A stretch of DNA of 64,000 bases from Marinitoga aeolica (GTDB taxonomy: Bacteria; Thermotogota; Thermotogae; Petrotogales; Petrotogaceae), in the NCBI RefSeq assembly GCF_029910535.1, contig NZ_CP069362.1, forward strand, positions 682,001 to 746,000. The letters run 5' to 3'. Shown piece by piece: positions 31,304 through 40,398 of this stretch. The notes under the pieces are model-generated. The model had not been told where the DNA came from. It saw only the letters and a program-made list of their open reading frames with translations, and did not search any database. Made by a program: the position numbers and the translations under genes. How positions within the stretch are numbered: position 1 is the stretch's first letter; every line of letters starts with the position of its first letter.

Positions 31304-34300
31304 AAAATAACAAATTATTTTATCTATTTCTTTGCTTCTTAATTTATATGCTAATTCTCCTTTTAACTTATTTCCAGTGATTTCAAATTTATTATCTCCT
31401 ATAAATACTTCCATTTTTTTGATTTCTTTAGAATTATTGTTATTAATATATTTAACTAATGTTTTTGAGAATAATTTAAATTCAACTTCACCATTATCAT
31501 AAAATTCATAATTTAATTTTGGTTCAAAAGTGAAAGTTAATTCATTATTTTCCATTTTAAATAATTTATTACCAATAAACATTAATTTCCACATACTTAA
31601 AAATTCTGCTGTAGAACCACTTAATCTAGCGCTGAAACCTTGTCCATGAAGATTTTCATTCTTATTTGCACTACTTACAATAAATGAAGAGTTTTCTAAT
31701 AAACTTCTTCCATATACTTCATATTTCATATATGGAGGCAACATAGTTTTAATGTCATCATAGAATTCTTCTAACATGTTTGCTTTTAATATTTCAAGTA
31801 AATATTTAAATTCCATATGCATAAATATAGATTCATTTTCTAACCAACCTGGAGTAAATGCTCTTAATCTTCCAATACTATATGGTTGATCCATAATACT
31901 TTCTGATGTTTTATACATTTTTAATTTTTTGTCATAGATATTTGATTCTTTTACAAATTTATATAATTCTTTTCTTTCATTATCATCGATTACCTTAAAT
32001 GATCTAACAATTCCTTCTAAGAAGTATGGAAGAACATTTACTTCAAATCTTTTTGGTAGAATAACCCCATCTTTTTCTTCGTATTCTATTAAATCATATG
32101 TAAAGAAGGAAGGATATACACCTTTTCCAATTTCTTTAGCTTTTTTAATTCCATCATCTAATTTATTAATCATTTTATTAATGAAGCCTAATAAATACTC
32201 TTTTGAAATATTAACTCTTTCACCGATTTTGAAAAATACTTTTTTCCTATAATCTTCCTTATGAGAATAAATATTATTCCAATATGTAAATTGATCTTTG
32301 AAATTATCTAATTCATAATTTATGTTATCAATAAACTCTTTTAACTCTTCAAAAACCTCTACATCTTTTACACAATATTCTTTTAAGAATAAAAGTAATC
32401 TTTTTAATTCAAATGTTTCACTCATACCAGAACCAAATATTCCAGGAAGTCCATTTAATGCATCATTCCAACCTGGTTTATTTGCTTCCATTTCAAGTCC
32501 CAATCCATATGGATCCAATGTAGAAAATTTATTTACTGCTAATAATAGTAATTTTTCAAACATTGTAGCGTTATATATATTATCATCTTTATCAACTAAA
32601 TAATTATGACCTCTTTTTCTAATTATTTCTGCTTTTTCTTCTGATTCACCAATTGCAGCAATTTGCATAACCTTTCCCTTATAAATCTTATACTTTTCAC
32701 TTCTAGGTTTTATAAATGCATGTGAATCAAATATTTTGAATTTTCTTTCATTAAATAATTTATCAATTATTTTATCCGGATATATTTCATAATAAGTTTC
32801 TACTAAATCCATTATATATGTCCAGTGATCAATCCAATAACCTTCACCAAATTCTGCTTGTTCTAATTGTATAGAATCTTTAAGGATATTTTCTATAAAA
32901 TCATCTTCTACGTTTATTCCGTTATTTTCAACAAAGGTTAATAACTGTCCGGGAGTGAAATAATTATTTTTTAAATAATCAGCTAATTTTTCATCTAAAT
33001 TATCATAATTGCCGTTATATTTAAATACAGTCCCTTTAACAACTAATGGATTATTACCATCTGCTTGTATTAAATTAATAAACATCTTTAAATTGAAATC
33101 ATCAATTTCTGGTTTAAAAATAATATCATTTCTTCTATTTTGCAACACATCTCTGAAATTACCATTTCCTTGAGAATATTTATTTGCTTCTAATGAGAAG
33201 AAATTATAATCTCTTTCTAAATCACCATGTTTTCTTGAATATATATGATAGACAATCTTATTATCATTAAATAATACTGGATAACCGCCTCTTGAAATAT
33301 TGTCTAAATAGTTTTGTTCACAATATTTATTAAATAATTCATTATTTGTTTTTGTATAAATATCAGAAACAATTTCATTTACTACCTCATCAGCCTCTTT
33401 CATTTTTTCCACAATATATTCATTTGTTTTTATATTGTTTATGTTTTCATTAATATATTCTCTAGTATGAGAAAATCCTATCATACTGTTAATAATAATT
33501 TTTTCTGAGTTATCTTTTAAAGCACAAAATGCACTAGGTAAATTGTTTTCGTCATATTGTTTTTTAGATAGTATATCCTCTAATGAATTATTTTTAAACT
33601 CATAAGCTTCAACTATGCCAGTTTTATTTCCAAACAAAATATTTTTATCATATATTACATCCAATAATTCATCATTATATGATGCAAAATAGAAATAGCC
33701 ATTAGTAACTTCTTCAACTACTTCTAAATCTCCAACAGCAGTTCTAACACTATAGAAAGGAACTTTATTTTCATAGTTAGAAACTTGCATCCAAGCTCTT
33801 GCGGTAAAACCCATATCTTTAAATAATGCATTTGATATGCCATATGGTAAAACTTCAGGCATTCCATCAACTATTTCTAAATTCTTCTTGTTTTTATTAT
33901 CAATTTCTACTCTTCTTACTAATGCAGCATAATTATCATTAGGAATAGTAAAATATATTACTCTTATAGTTAAATCCTTACTTTCTTCAACAATCTCTAA
34001 TGAATTTTTCTTGATTCTCATTTCTCTTTTCGCGTCATTTAATTCTGAGAAAGGCTCATAATATTCACCATCGATTTTAATAAATGTTCTAAATCCTTTT
34101 AATGGTGTAGCAGTATAACTTTGATCAGCGGGTTTAAATTCCATTATAGCGTTATTTTTATTTTCTATTCCAAAACTAGCTATACATTGACCTCTGTTTA
34201 CATAGAATACCCACATTGGAATACCGTTTTTTCCTGCTATTCCAGGTAAGAAACTAGAGAAACATTTGTTTTTATCATAATTTTCTATAATATAATCATA

Positions 34301-34306
34301 GCTCAT
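31298..34306 (-). CDS. Large GH94-clan-like enzyme (annotated in relatives as cellobiose phosphorylase)
   Basis: 1002 residues. No signal peptide, so cytoplasmic. The N-terminal third is beta-rich. The (alpha/alpha)6-type catalytic part contains QGNGNFRDVLQNRRND (near residue 370), GYWIDHWTY (near 490) and KPGWNDALNGLPGIFGSGMS (near 620), where the W-N-D aspartate is the likely general acid. The C-terminus has HGQGFSARLSGSTAEFLSMW. These are shared with long proteins usually called cellobiose phosphorylases and related glucan phosphorylase families. The exact glycan cannot be told. It is divergent from the sulfoglycolysis operon across a 350-base gap. Confidence 0.75.
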   Translation of the reverse strand: MSYDYIIENYDKNKCFSSFLPGIAGKNGIPMWVFYVNRGQCIASFGIENKNNAIMEFKPADQSYTATPLKGFRTFIKIDGEYYEPFSELNDAKREMRIKKNSLEIVEESKDLTIRVIYFTIPNDNYAALVRRVEIDNKNKKNLEIVDGMPEVLPYGISNALFKDMGFTARAWMQVSNYENKVPFYSVRTAVGDLEVVEEVTNGYFYFASYNDELLDVIYDKNILFGNKTGIVEAYEFKNNSLEDILSKKQYDENNLPSAFCALKDNSEKIIINSMIGFSHTREYINENINNIKTNEYIVEKMKEADEVVNEIVSDIYTKTNNELFNKYCEQNYLDNISRGGYPVLFNDNKIVYHIYSRKHGDLERDYNFFSLEANKYSQGNGNFRDVLQNRRNDIIFKPEIDDFNLKMFINLIQADGNNPLVVKGTVFKYNGNYDNLDEKLADYLKNNYFTPGQLLTFVENNGINVEDDFIENILKDSIQLEQAEFGEGYWIDHWTYIMDLVETYYEIYPDKIIDKLFNERKFKIFDSHAFIKPRSEKYKIYKGKVMQIAAIGESEEKAEIIRKRGHNYLVDKDDNIYNATMFEKLLLLAVNKFSTLDPYGLGLEMEANKPGWNDALNGLPGIFGSGMSETFELKRLLLFLKEYCVKDVEVFEELKEFIDNINYELDNFKDQFTYWNNIYSHKEDYRKKVFFKIGERVNISKEYLLGFINKMINKLDDGIKKAKEIGKGVYPSFFTYDLIEYEEKDGVILPKRFEVNVLPYFLEGIVRSFKVIDDNERKELYKFVKESNIYDKKLKMYKTSESIMDQPYSIGRLRAFTPGWLENESIFMHMEFKYLLEILKANMLEEFYDDIKTMLPPYMKYEVYGRSLLENSSFIVSSANKNENLHGQGFSARLSGSTAEFLSMWKLMFIGNKLFKMENNELTFTFEPKLNYEFYDNGEVEFKLFSKTLVKYINNNNSKEIKKMEVFIGDNKFEITGNKLKGELAYKLRSKEIDKIICYFE

Positions 34307-34571
34307 TCTAAAACCTCCTTTTTTATTGAATTATATCAGTTGTAATAGTTACATTAAAAACATAGTGAATTTAAAATATTTGGAATTATTACTGAATATA
34401 TATAATTTAAGCCAATTTTATGTAAATCATAAAATGTGAATTAATAATGTTTTTATTGGTTAAACAAAACATTACTTTTAAATTAATCTTAAAAATCAAG
34501 TAATAAATTAGATTTTTATTAATAAATGGTTATAAATTTATATAATTAACTATAGTTATATTTACTTTAAT

Positions 34572-34600
34572 TTGTATAATAAATTACAATATGATATACT
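34572..34600 (+). promoter_or_regulatory. Promoter of the sulfoglycolysis operon
   Basis: TTGTAT (34572-34577) and TATACT (34595-34600) with a 17-base spacer. Predicted transcription start falls at about 34606, inside the first operator. The rest of the 34307-34571 gap is AT-rich, with a small palindrome TAACTATAGTTA and no ORF. Confidence 0.8.
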
Positions 34601-34605
34601 GGTTC

Positions 34606-34632
34606 TGGTAACGTTATCAGATATCGTTACCA
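34606..34632 (+). promoter_or_regulatory. Tandem LacI-type operators at the operon start
   Basis: TGGTAACGTTATCA (34606-34619) and AGATATCGTTACCA (34619-34632) share one base. Each is a near-palindrome with the central CG step typical of LacI-family sites, and their centres are 13 bases apart. They cover the +1 region. The LacI-family gene within the operon is the likely regulator. Confidence 0.85.
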
Positions 34633-34656
34633 AAAATCTATTAGAGGGGGATAAAC

Positions 34657-35916
34657 ATGAAAAAAGCATTGTTGGTATTATTAGTTTCATTATTCATTAT
34701 TTCATCTTTTGCAGCTACAACTATTAAAGTGTTAGTTTGGGATGATGCGTTAACAAGAGCTGTTCAGTCAAAACTTAAAGATTTTGAAAAAGAAACGGGT
34801 ATTAAGGTTATTATGGAATTAGTTCCTTCTGGAAGTGTTCTACAAAAAATCGCAGTTGGTGTTTCTTCAAAAAATACACAATATGATATTGTAGCAGTTG
34901 ATGAACCATATGTTCCTAGTTTAGGGGATTTATTAGAACCATATGACAAATGGTCAAATGGGAATATGTATAAAAAACCTGATTTAAATGTTATTATGAA
35001 ACAAGTTTTTGATGCTGCAGTATGGAAAGATGTTATAGTAGGATTGCCAATTAATGGAAATATTTATGTATGGATGACAAGAAGAGATATTATTGAAAAC
35101 AAAGAATACCAAAAAGAATTTAAAGAAATGTATGGTTATGATTTAACAGTTCCACAAACATTCGAACAATTATTAGACATTGCTAAATTTTTAAAGAAAA
35201 AAGGTATATATGGTTTTGCACCATTTACAAAAACATCAGAAGGTGCTACATGTGAAGCTATGCTTTTCTTTAGTGCGTATGGAACTATACCTATTAATTT
35301 AGTAAATGGTAAATATGTAGTTTCATTGGATAAAGAAAGAGCTATAGAAGCTATTAATATGTATAAAAAATTATTAGAATATGCTCCAGTTGGTGCTAAT
35401 AATTATGGGCATTCAGAAAGAATAGCTGCATTTAACCAAGGAAAAGTATTCTCAATGTTCCAATGGCCAGCTATAGTTCCTGATCATGAAGATCCAAACA
35501 AATCAATAGTTGCAGGAAAAATTATTTATTCTGCTCCTCCAGCAGGTAAATATCAAAGAGCTGCTGTAAGAGGTGCATGGGTATTAGGTATTCCAAAAGC
35601 TTCAAAGAATAAGGAAGCTGCTGCTGAATTTGCATACTGGTGGTCTTCATATGAAGCAGGAAAAGAATTAGTTAAAGTTGGTATGACACCCGCTAGAGTT
35701 GATTTATTAAAAGATTCTGAATTTCAATCTACACATCCTTGGTTTGAAGGTATATTTGATTCTATGAAATATGCTACAAGCAGACCAAGAATTGAAAATT
35801 ATGCTGAAGTATCAAATGTTATTAAAACAAATTGGATTGCTGCTGTTACAGGAACTATGTCACCAGAAATGGCTGTAAATAAGATGATTCAGGAGTTATT
35901 AAATGTTGTTAAGTAG
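34657..35916 (+). CDS. ABC sugar transporter substrate-binding protein
   Basis: 419 residues. The Sec signal peptide is about 1-19 (ALLVLLVSLFIISSFA), and the mature protein starts ATTIKVLVWDDALTRAVQSK. It is a family-1 extracellular solute-binding protein, with the GVSSKNTQYDIVAVDEPYVP segment and the C-terminal RPRIENYAEVSNVI end typical of sugar binders. It is the first gene after the LacI operators. Its stop region overlaps the first permease by 14 bases. From context the ligand is a sulfoquinovose derivative such as sulfoquinovosyl glycerol. Confidence 0.9.
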   Translation: MKKALLVLLVSLFIISSFAATTIKVLVWDDALTRAVQSKLKDFEKETGIKVIMELVPSGSVLQKIAVGVSSKNTQYDIVAVDEPYVPSLGDLLEPYDKWSNGNMYKKPDLNVIMKQVFDAAVWKDVIVGLPINGNIYVWMTRRDIIENKEYQKEFKEMYGYDLTVPQTFEQLLDIAKFLKKKGIYGFAPFTKTSEGATCEAMLFFSAYGTIPINLVNGKYVVSLDKERAIEAINMYKKLLEYAPVGANNYGHSERIAAFNQGKVFSMFQWPAIVPDHEDPNKSIVAGKIIYSAPPAGKYQRAAVRGAWVLGIPKASKNKEAAAEFAYWWSSYEAGKELVKVGMTPARVDLLKDSEFQSTHPWFEGIFDSMKYATSRPRIENYAEVSNVIKTNWIAAVTGTMSPEMAVNKMIQELLNVVK

Positions 35917-36799
35917 TAAAAATAAAAAGAAAAGAGGAAATTTTCCTCTTTTCTTTTTAGCTCCAGCTTTAATTTCTGTAACAGCAGTTCTTGTTTTTCC
36001 AATTGCATATGCTTTGGGATTATCTTTTTTTGAATGGAATTTAATGAATGAAGCAAACAGAGTTTTTATCTTTTTTAAAAACTATGTTTCAGTATTTAAT
36101 GATCCACAATTTTGGAAATCATTTCTATTACAAATAGGATTTATATTTATAGCTATACCAATTGAATTAATCATAGGTTTTTTTGTTTCTATATTGATGA
36201 ATAGAAAATTCAAAGGAGCTGGAGTTTTAAGATCATTATTATTATTACCAGTTTTCATTTTACCGGTTTTATCTGGGTTAACTTGGAGTTTTATGCTACA
36301 GCCAGAATATGGAACAATAAACTATATATTGAGTTTATTGGGATTTAAACAAATAGCATGGTTAGCCTATCCAGGAACTGCATATACAGCAGTAATCTTA
36401 CAAGATATATGGAGAATGTGGCCGTTTATGTTCATTATATTATATGCAGGGATTAGTGGTATGCCAAAAGAATTTGAAGAAGCTGCTACTATAGATGGAG
36501 CTGGATTTTGGCAAAGAGTTTTTTATATTATTATTCCATATTTAAAACCAACTATTATAACTGCAATATTATTAAGAACTATAGACGCATTAAGAATTTT
36601 CTCTGAAGTATATGTAATGACGGGAGGAGGACCAGGTAATTCCACATTGTTATTATCATTGTATATTAATAAGCAAGCATTTGAATATTTTAATATTGGT
36701 TATGCATCTGCAATGTCAATTATATTAATTGTTGTCACATTAATTTTGACCATTATATTAGTAAGAGGAAATATTGAGATAGATGGTGATAAGGCATGA
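35903..36799 (+). CDS. ABC sugar transporter permease (MalF/UgpA type)
   Basis: 298 residues with six membrane segments. The EAA loop EFEEAATIDGAGFWQRVFYIIIP lies near residue 192. It overlaps the binding-protein gene and is coupled to the next permease (ATGA). No ATPase gene is in the operon, so an MsmK/MalK-like shared ATPase encoded elsewhere must energise it. Confidence 0.92.
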   Translation: MLLSSKNKKKRGNFPLFFLAPALISVTAVLVFPIAYALGLSFFEWNLMNEANRVFIFFKNYVSVFNDPQFWKSFLLQIGFIFIAIPIELIIGFFVSILMNRKFKGAGVLRSLLLLPVFILPVLSGLTWSFMLQPEYGTINYILSLLGFKQIAWLAYPGTAYTAVILQDIWRMWPFMFIILYAGISGMPKEFEEAATIDGAGFWQRVFYIIIPYLKPTIITAILLRTIDALRIFSEVYVMTGGGPGNSTLLLSLYINKQAFEYFNIGYASAMSIILIVVTLILTIILVRGNIEIDGDKA

Positions 36800-37617
36800 A
36801 GAATAAAAGATTAAAACATAAATTTTTAGTTTTCTTAGCTTTTTTAGTTGTTATAATTGAATTATTTCCTATTTTTGTAGTTATTTCTAATGGTTTTAAA
36901 AGAGATATTGATATTTTTACATCAAATCCTTTTTCATTTAAATTTTCTTTGCAAAGTTACAAAAGCGTTTTAACTGACTATATGTTTTTAAATAGTTTAA
37001 AGAATAGTTTAATAGTAGCTTTAATATCTTCATCCTTTTCTGTTTTAGCAGGAGCAATGGCATCTTATGCTATTACGAGGTATAAATTTAGAGGGAAAAC
37101 GGCTATTGCCTATTCCTTTTTAACATCTAGAATGATTCCGCAAATATCATTATCTATTCCACTATATTTAATGTTTAGAAATTTAAATATGCTAGATAAT
37201 GTTTTTTCTTTGGTTTTAGCATATATAAGTTTTAATGTTCCATATATTATTTGGTTATTATTACCATTTTTTGCATCAATTCCTAGAGAATTTGAAGAAG
37301 CAGCAAGAGTAGATGGGTGTTCGGAAAAAAGATTGTTTTGGTCAATATTTATTCCATTGGTAGCTCCAGGCTTAGTGGTTGCAATGGTATTTTCATTTAT
37401 TATGTCTTGGAATGAGTTTTTATACGCACTTATTTTAACCAATACACAAGCTAGGACAGCACCTATTTCAGTAAATGCATTTATGGGACAATATGCTCCT
37501 CAATGGGGACAACTATCAGCAGCTGGAACATTAATGCTTATACCAGCATTTATTATCACATTATCTCTACAAAGATTTATAATTAAAGGTTTAACAGCTG
37601 GTGGTGTAAAAGGATAA
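36796..37617 (+). CDS. ABC sugar transporter permease (MalG/UgpE type)
   Basis: 273 residues with six membrane segments. The EAA loop is EFEEAARVDGCSEKRLFWSIF near residue 160. The C-terminus AGTLMLIPAFIITLSLQRFIIKGLTAGGVKG is the classic end of the second sugar permease. Start coupled to the previous gene (ATGA) and stop overlapping the next start by one base. Confidence 0.93.
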   Translation: MKNKRLKHKFLVFLAFLVVIIELFPIFVVISNGFKRDIDIFTSNPFSFKFSLQSYKSVLTDYMFLNSLKNSLIVALISSSFSVLAGAMASYAITRYKFRGKTAIAYSFLTSRMIPQISLSIPLYLMFRNLNMLDNVFSLVLAYISFNVPYIIWLLLPFFASIPREFEEAARVDGCSEKRLFWSIFIPLVAPGLVVAMVFSFIMSWNEFLYALILTNTQARTAPISVNAFMGQYAPQWGQLSAAGTLMLIPAFIITLSLQRFIIKGLTAGGVKG

Positions 37618-38477
37618 TGAAATATAGTTATTTACTTTTATTATCTTTTGTTTGGGGAATGTATTATATATTTAATAAAATAGCTGTTCAATATGCAGAT
37701 GTTTTTACAGTAGGCATATTCATTAGAGTTTTAGTATTCATTATATTGAGTTTCATATTATTTTTTAGGAAAAGAATTAAAGAATTAAAAATTATTAAAA
37801 TTGCCTTTAAGGAATTATTTTTAATTGGTTTTTTAGGATTTTTATTAGATATATTTGCATTTTTAGGATTAAATTACTCAACAGCTTCAAATGGTTCATT
37901 GCTTTTAAAATCAGACATCTTTTTTACAGATATTATTTCATTGTTTTTAGGAGTTCGGTTTACATCCTTTGATTTATTTGGATCAATATCAATGATATTA
38001 GGAATTCTATTAGTTTTAAATGTTGATTTTGCGAATTTATCATTTAATTTTGGAGATATATTTTTTATTCTTAGTGCATTATTTATATCTTTAAATGCAT
38101 TTTTAATAAAATATGTTCAGAAAAAGTATAAGATAAAAAACATGATCATTGCATTTTATAATAATTTTTTTGCTATGTTATTTTTTATTTTTATTTCATA
38201 TAAATTTTCAGATCGTTTTTTTGAGTTTAAAGGTACTATATTTCTATTATTAGCAGGGATATGCCAATTTTTGATATATATTTTGTATTATTATAATTTA
38301 CACAAATTTCCAATATGGATAGTAAGAACATTCCTATTATTTACACCTGTTTTTGTAACCATTATAGGAACACTATTTTTAAATGAAAAAATGATTTTTG
38401 TACAAATAATAGGAATATTTTTAATATTATTTGGAGGATTTATCATTATATTAAAACAGAAAGGAGTAAAATCATGA
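37617..38477 (+). CDS. EamA/DMT-superfamily transporter (candidate isethionate exporter)
   Basis: 286 residues with about ten membrane segments in two EamA repeats: NKIAVQYADVFTVGIFIRVL opens the first, and the second starts near residue 150. DMT proteins move small metabolites, often outwards. Start overlaps the permease stop (TAATG) and its stop region overlaps the dehydrogenase start. Its place between importer and catabolic genes suits removal of the sulfonate end product. The substrate is inference. Confidence 0.8.
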   Translation: MKYSYLLLLSFVWGMYYIFNKIAVQYADVFTVGIFIRVLVFIILSFILFFRKRIKELKIIKIAFKELFLIGFLGFLLDIFAFLGLNYSTASNGSLLLKSDIFFTDIISLFLGVRFTSFDLFGSISMILGILLVLNVDFANLSFNFGDIFFILSALFISLNAFLIKYVQKKYKIKNMIIAFYNNFFAMLFFIFISYKFSDRFFEFKGTIFLLLAGICQFLIYILYYYNLHKFPIWIVRTFLLFTPVFVTIIGTLFLNEKMIFVQIIGIFLILFGGFIIILKQKGVKS

Positions 38478-39535
38478 ATTATCAATTTTATATGCCTACA
38501 AAGGTAATTATTGGTAAAAACAAATTAGAAGAATTAAAAAACATGAATCTTGAAAATAATATTATGATTGTGTGTGAAAAATTTGCATATAATCTTGGAT
38601 ATATAGATAGATTAAAAGAAATTCTAGATAATGTTTTTGTATTTGATGAAGTAGAACCAAATCCGCCTACATATGTTATAAACAATGGAGTTAAATTTGC
38701 TCTAGAAAACAATATTAAAACAATAATTGCGTTAGGTGGAGGAAGTTCTATAGACACGGCTAAAGCTATATCATGTTTAGAAGAGGATATTGAAAATCCA
38801 AAAGAACTAAAGAGAAAAACCAAATTAATTGCAATACCAACTACTTCAGGAACTGGTAGCGAAGTAACTAATGTAGGAGTATATACATTTAGTAATAATC
38901 TAAAAAAGCCTTTGGTAACAGATAGTTTTTGGCCAGATATATCTATAGTTGATCCCACATTAACTTATTCAATGCCTAAAAATGTTACAGGATCAACAGG
39001 GTTAGATGCTTTTACACATGCAATTGAGTCTTATTGGGCATTATCAACACAAAATATAAGTAAATCAATAGCCTTGAAAACAATGAAATTAATATTTGAA
39101 AATCTCGAAAAATCTATTGATGGAGATAAAAAAGCAAGAGATGTAATGTCAGAAGCTAGTATGATGGCTGGAATAGCCTTTTCTCAAACACGAACAACTG
39201 CAGCACATGCTATTAGTTTTCCTTTAACAAATATATATAAGATTCCACACGGATTAGCTTGTGCATTATCTTTGTATAAATTAATTGAATATGTAAATAA
39301 TGAAAATCCATTAGAAGAAATTATAAATTATTTAGAGTTAAACTCTATTAATGAATTAAGCTCCTGGATAAAAAAGATGATAGAAAAATCCGGATATAGT
39401 TTTAAACTTAGGGATTATGGTGTAAATAATTTAGAGGAAATAGCAGATATATCATTAAAAGCAAATATAATAGAACTCACACCTATAAAAATTGATAAAG
39501 AAAAATTAATGAATTTACTTAAAGATATATATTAA
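38474..39535 (+). CDS. sqwF: Iron-type alcohol dehydrogenase, candidate sulfoacetaldehyde reductase
   Basis: 353 residues, group III metal-dependent alcohol dehydrogenase. The NAD site is ALGGGSSIDTAKAI near residue 93, and PTTSGTGSEVT follows. Metal ligands are in GLDAFTHAIESY, RTTAAHAISFPL and KIPHGLACAL, so the usual Asp-His-His-His set is complete. Known family members include the sulfoacetaldehyde reductase SarD. In this operon it would reduce sulfoacetaldehyde with NAD(P)H to isethionate, the last step of the sulfo-TK route. The symbol is given by analogy with the clostridial pathway. Confidence 0.78.
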   Translation: MNYQFYMPTKVIIGKNKLEELKNMNLENNIMIVCEKFAYNLGYIDRLKEILDNVFVFDEVEPNPPTYVINNGVKFALENNIKTIIALGGGSSIDTAKAISCLEEDIENPKELKRKTKLIAIPTTSGTGSEVTNVGVYTFSNNLKKPLVTDSFWPDISIVDPTLTYSMPKNVTGSTGLDAFTHAIESYWALSTQNISKSIALKTMKLIFENLEKSIDGDKKARDVMSEASMMAGIAFSQTRTTAAHAISFPLTNIYKIPHGLACALSLYKLIEYVNNENPLEEIINYLELNSINELSSWIKKMIEKSGYSFKLRDYGVNNLEEIADISLKANIIELTPIKIDKEKLMNLLKDIY

Positions 39536-39552
39536 TAAGGATGGTGAATATC

Positions 39553-40398
39553 TTGAATAAAGAAAAGAAAATATTTTTAATGAAAAAAGCTAATTTAATA
39601 AGACAAAATATTATTAAAGCTATAGGTACTTTGGGAGTTGGACACGTAGGAGGAAGCATGTCATTAGCAGAGGTTTTAGCTGTACTATACTATTCAGAAA
39701 TGAAGATAAAAGAAGGAGAACCTAATTGGGAAGAAAGAGATAGATTGGTACTTTCAAAAGGTCATGCAGGTCCTGCATTATATTCTGTTTTTGCAGATAT
39801 AGGATATATACCTGAGGAATGGTTATATACATTAAATCAACCAAATACAAAATTGCCTAGTCATTGTGATAGATTAGTAACTCCTGGGATTGATATGACA
39901 AGTGGATCATTAGGACAAGGATTATCTGCAGCTATTGGTATGGCAATAGCTTTAAAATTAGATAAAAAAGACAATTATGTATATTGTATTATGGGAGATG
40001 GAGAAATTCAAGAAGGACAAATTTGGGAAGCTGCAATGTATGGCGGAAATAGAAAATTAGATAATTTAATAGCTTTTGTAGATTATAATAAAATGCAAAT
40101 AGATGGAAAAACAGATGAAATTAATAGTATTGAACCTTTGGTAGAAAAATGGGAATCATTTAATTGGCATGTGCAATCCATAAACGGGCATGATGTTGAA
40201 GAAATAGATGAAGCTATAAAAATAGCAAAAGATAAAAAGGATAAAACATCTGTTATTATATTAAATACAATTAAAGGTAAAGGTGCATACTTTGCAGAAA
40301 ATAAATTGAGTTCTCATAATATGCCTTTAACCAAAGAAGAAATGGAAAAAGCTTTAGAGTTATTGAGAAATGAGGTGAAAGAATATGACTTTAGATAA
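39553..40398 (+). CDS. sqwG: Transketolase, N-terminal (TPP-binding) subunit; candidate sulfofructose transketolase
   Basis: 281 residues. It holds the first half of transketolase: GVGHVGGSMSLAEVL, the SKGHAGPALYSVF active-site histidine, SGSLGQGLSAAIGMA, and the TPP/Mg motif GDGEIQEGQIWEAA...N. The TTG at 39553 is preferred, since GGTGA lies at normal distance; the ATG at 39541 has none. It overlaps the C-terminal subunit gene by 14 bases. Split transketolases are common in Thermotogota. Its place here between SQ enzymes suggests a dedicated copy that acts on 6-deoxy-6-sulfofructose and 4-deoxy-4-sulfoerythrulose. Confidence 0.85.
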   Translation: MNKEKKIFLMKKANLIRQNIIKAIGTLGVGHVGGSMSLAEVLAVLYYSEMKIKEGEPNWEERDRLVLSKGHAGPALYSVFADIGYIPEEWLYTLNQPNTKLPSHCDRLVTPGIDMTSGSLGQGLSAAIGMAIALKLDKKDNYVYCIMGDGEIQEGQIWEAAMYGGNRKLDNLIAFVDYNKMQIDGKTDEINSIEPLVEKWESFNWHVQSINGHDVEEIDEAIKIAKDKKDKTSVIILNTIKGKGAYFAENKLSSHNMPLTKEEMEKALELLRNEVKEYDFR

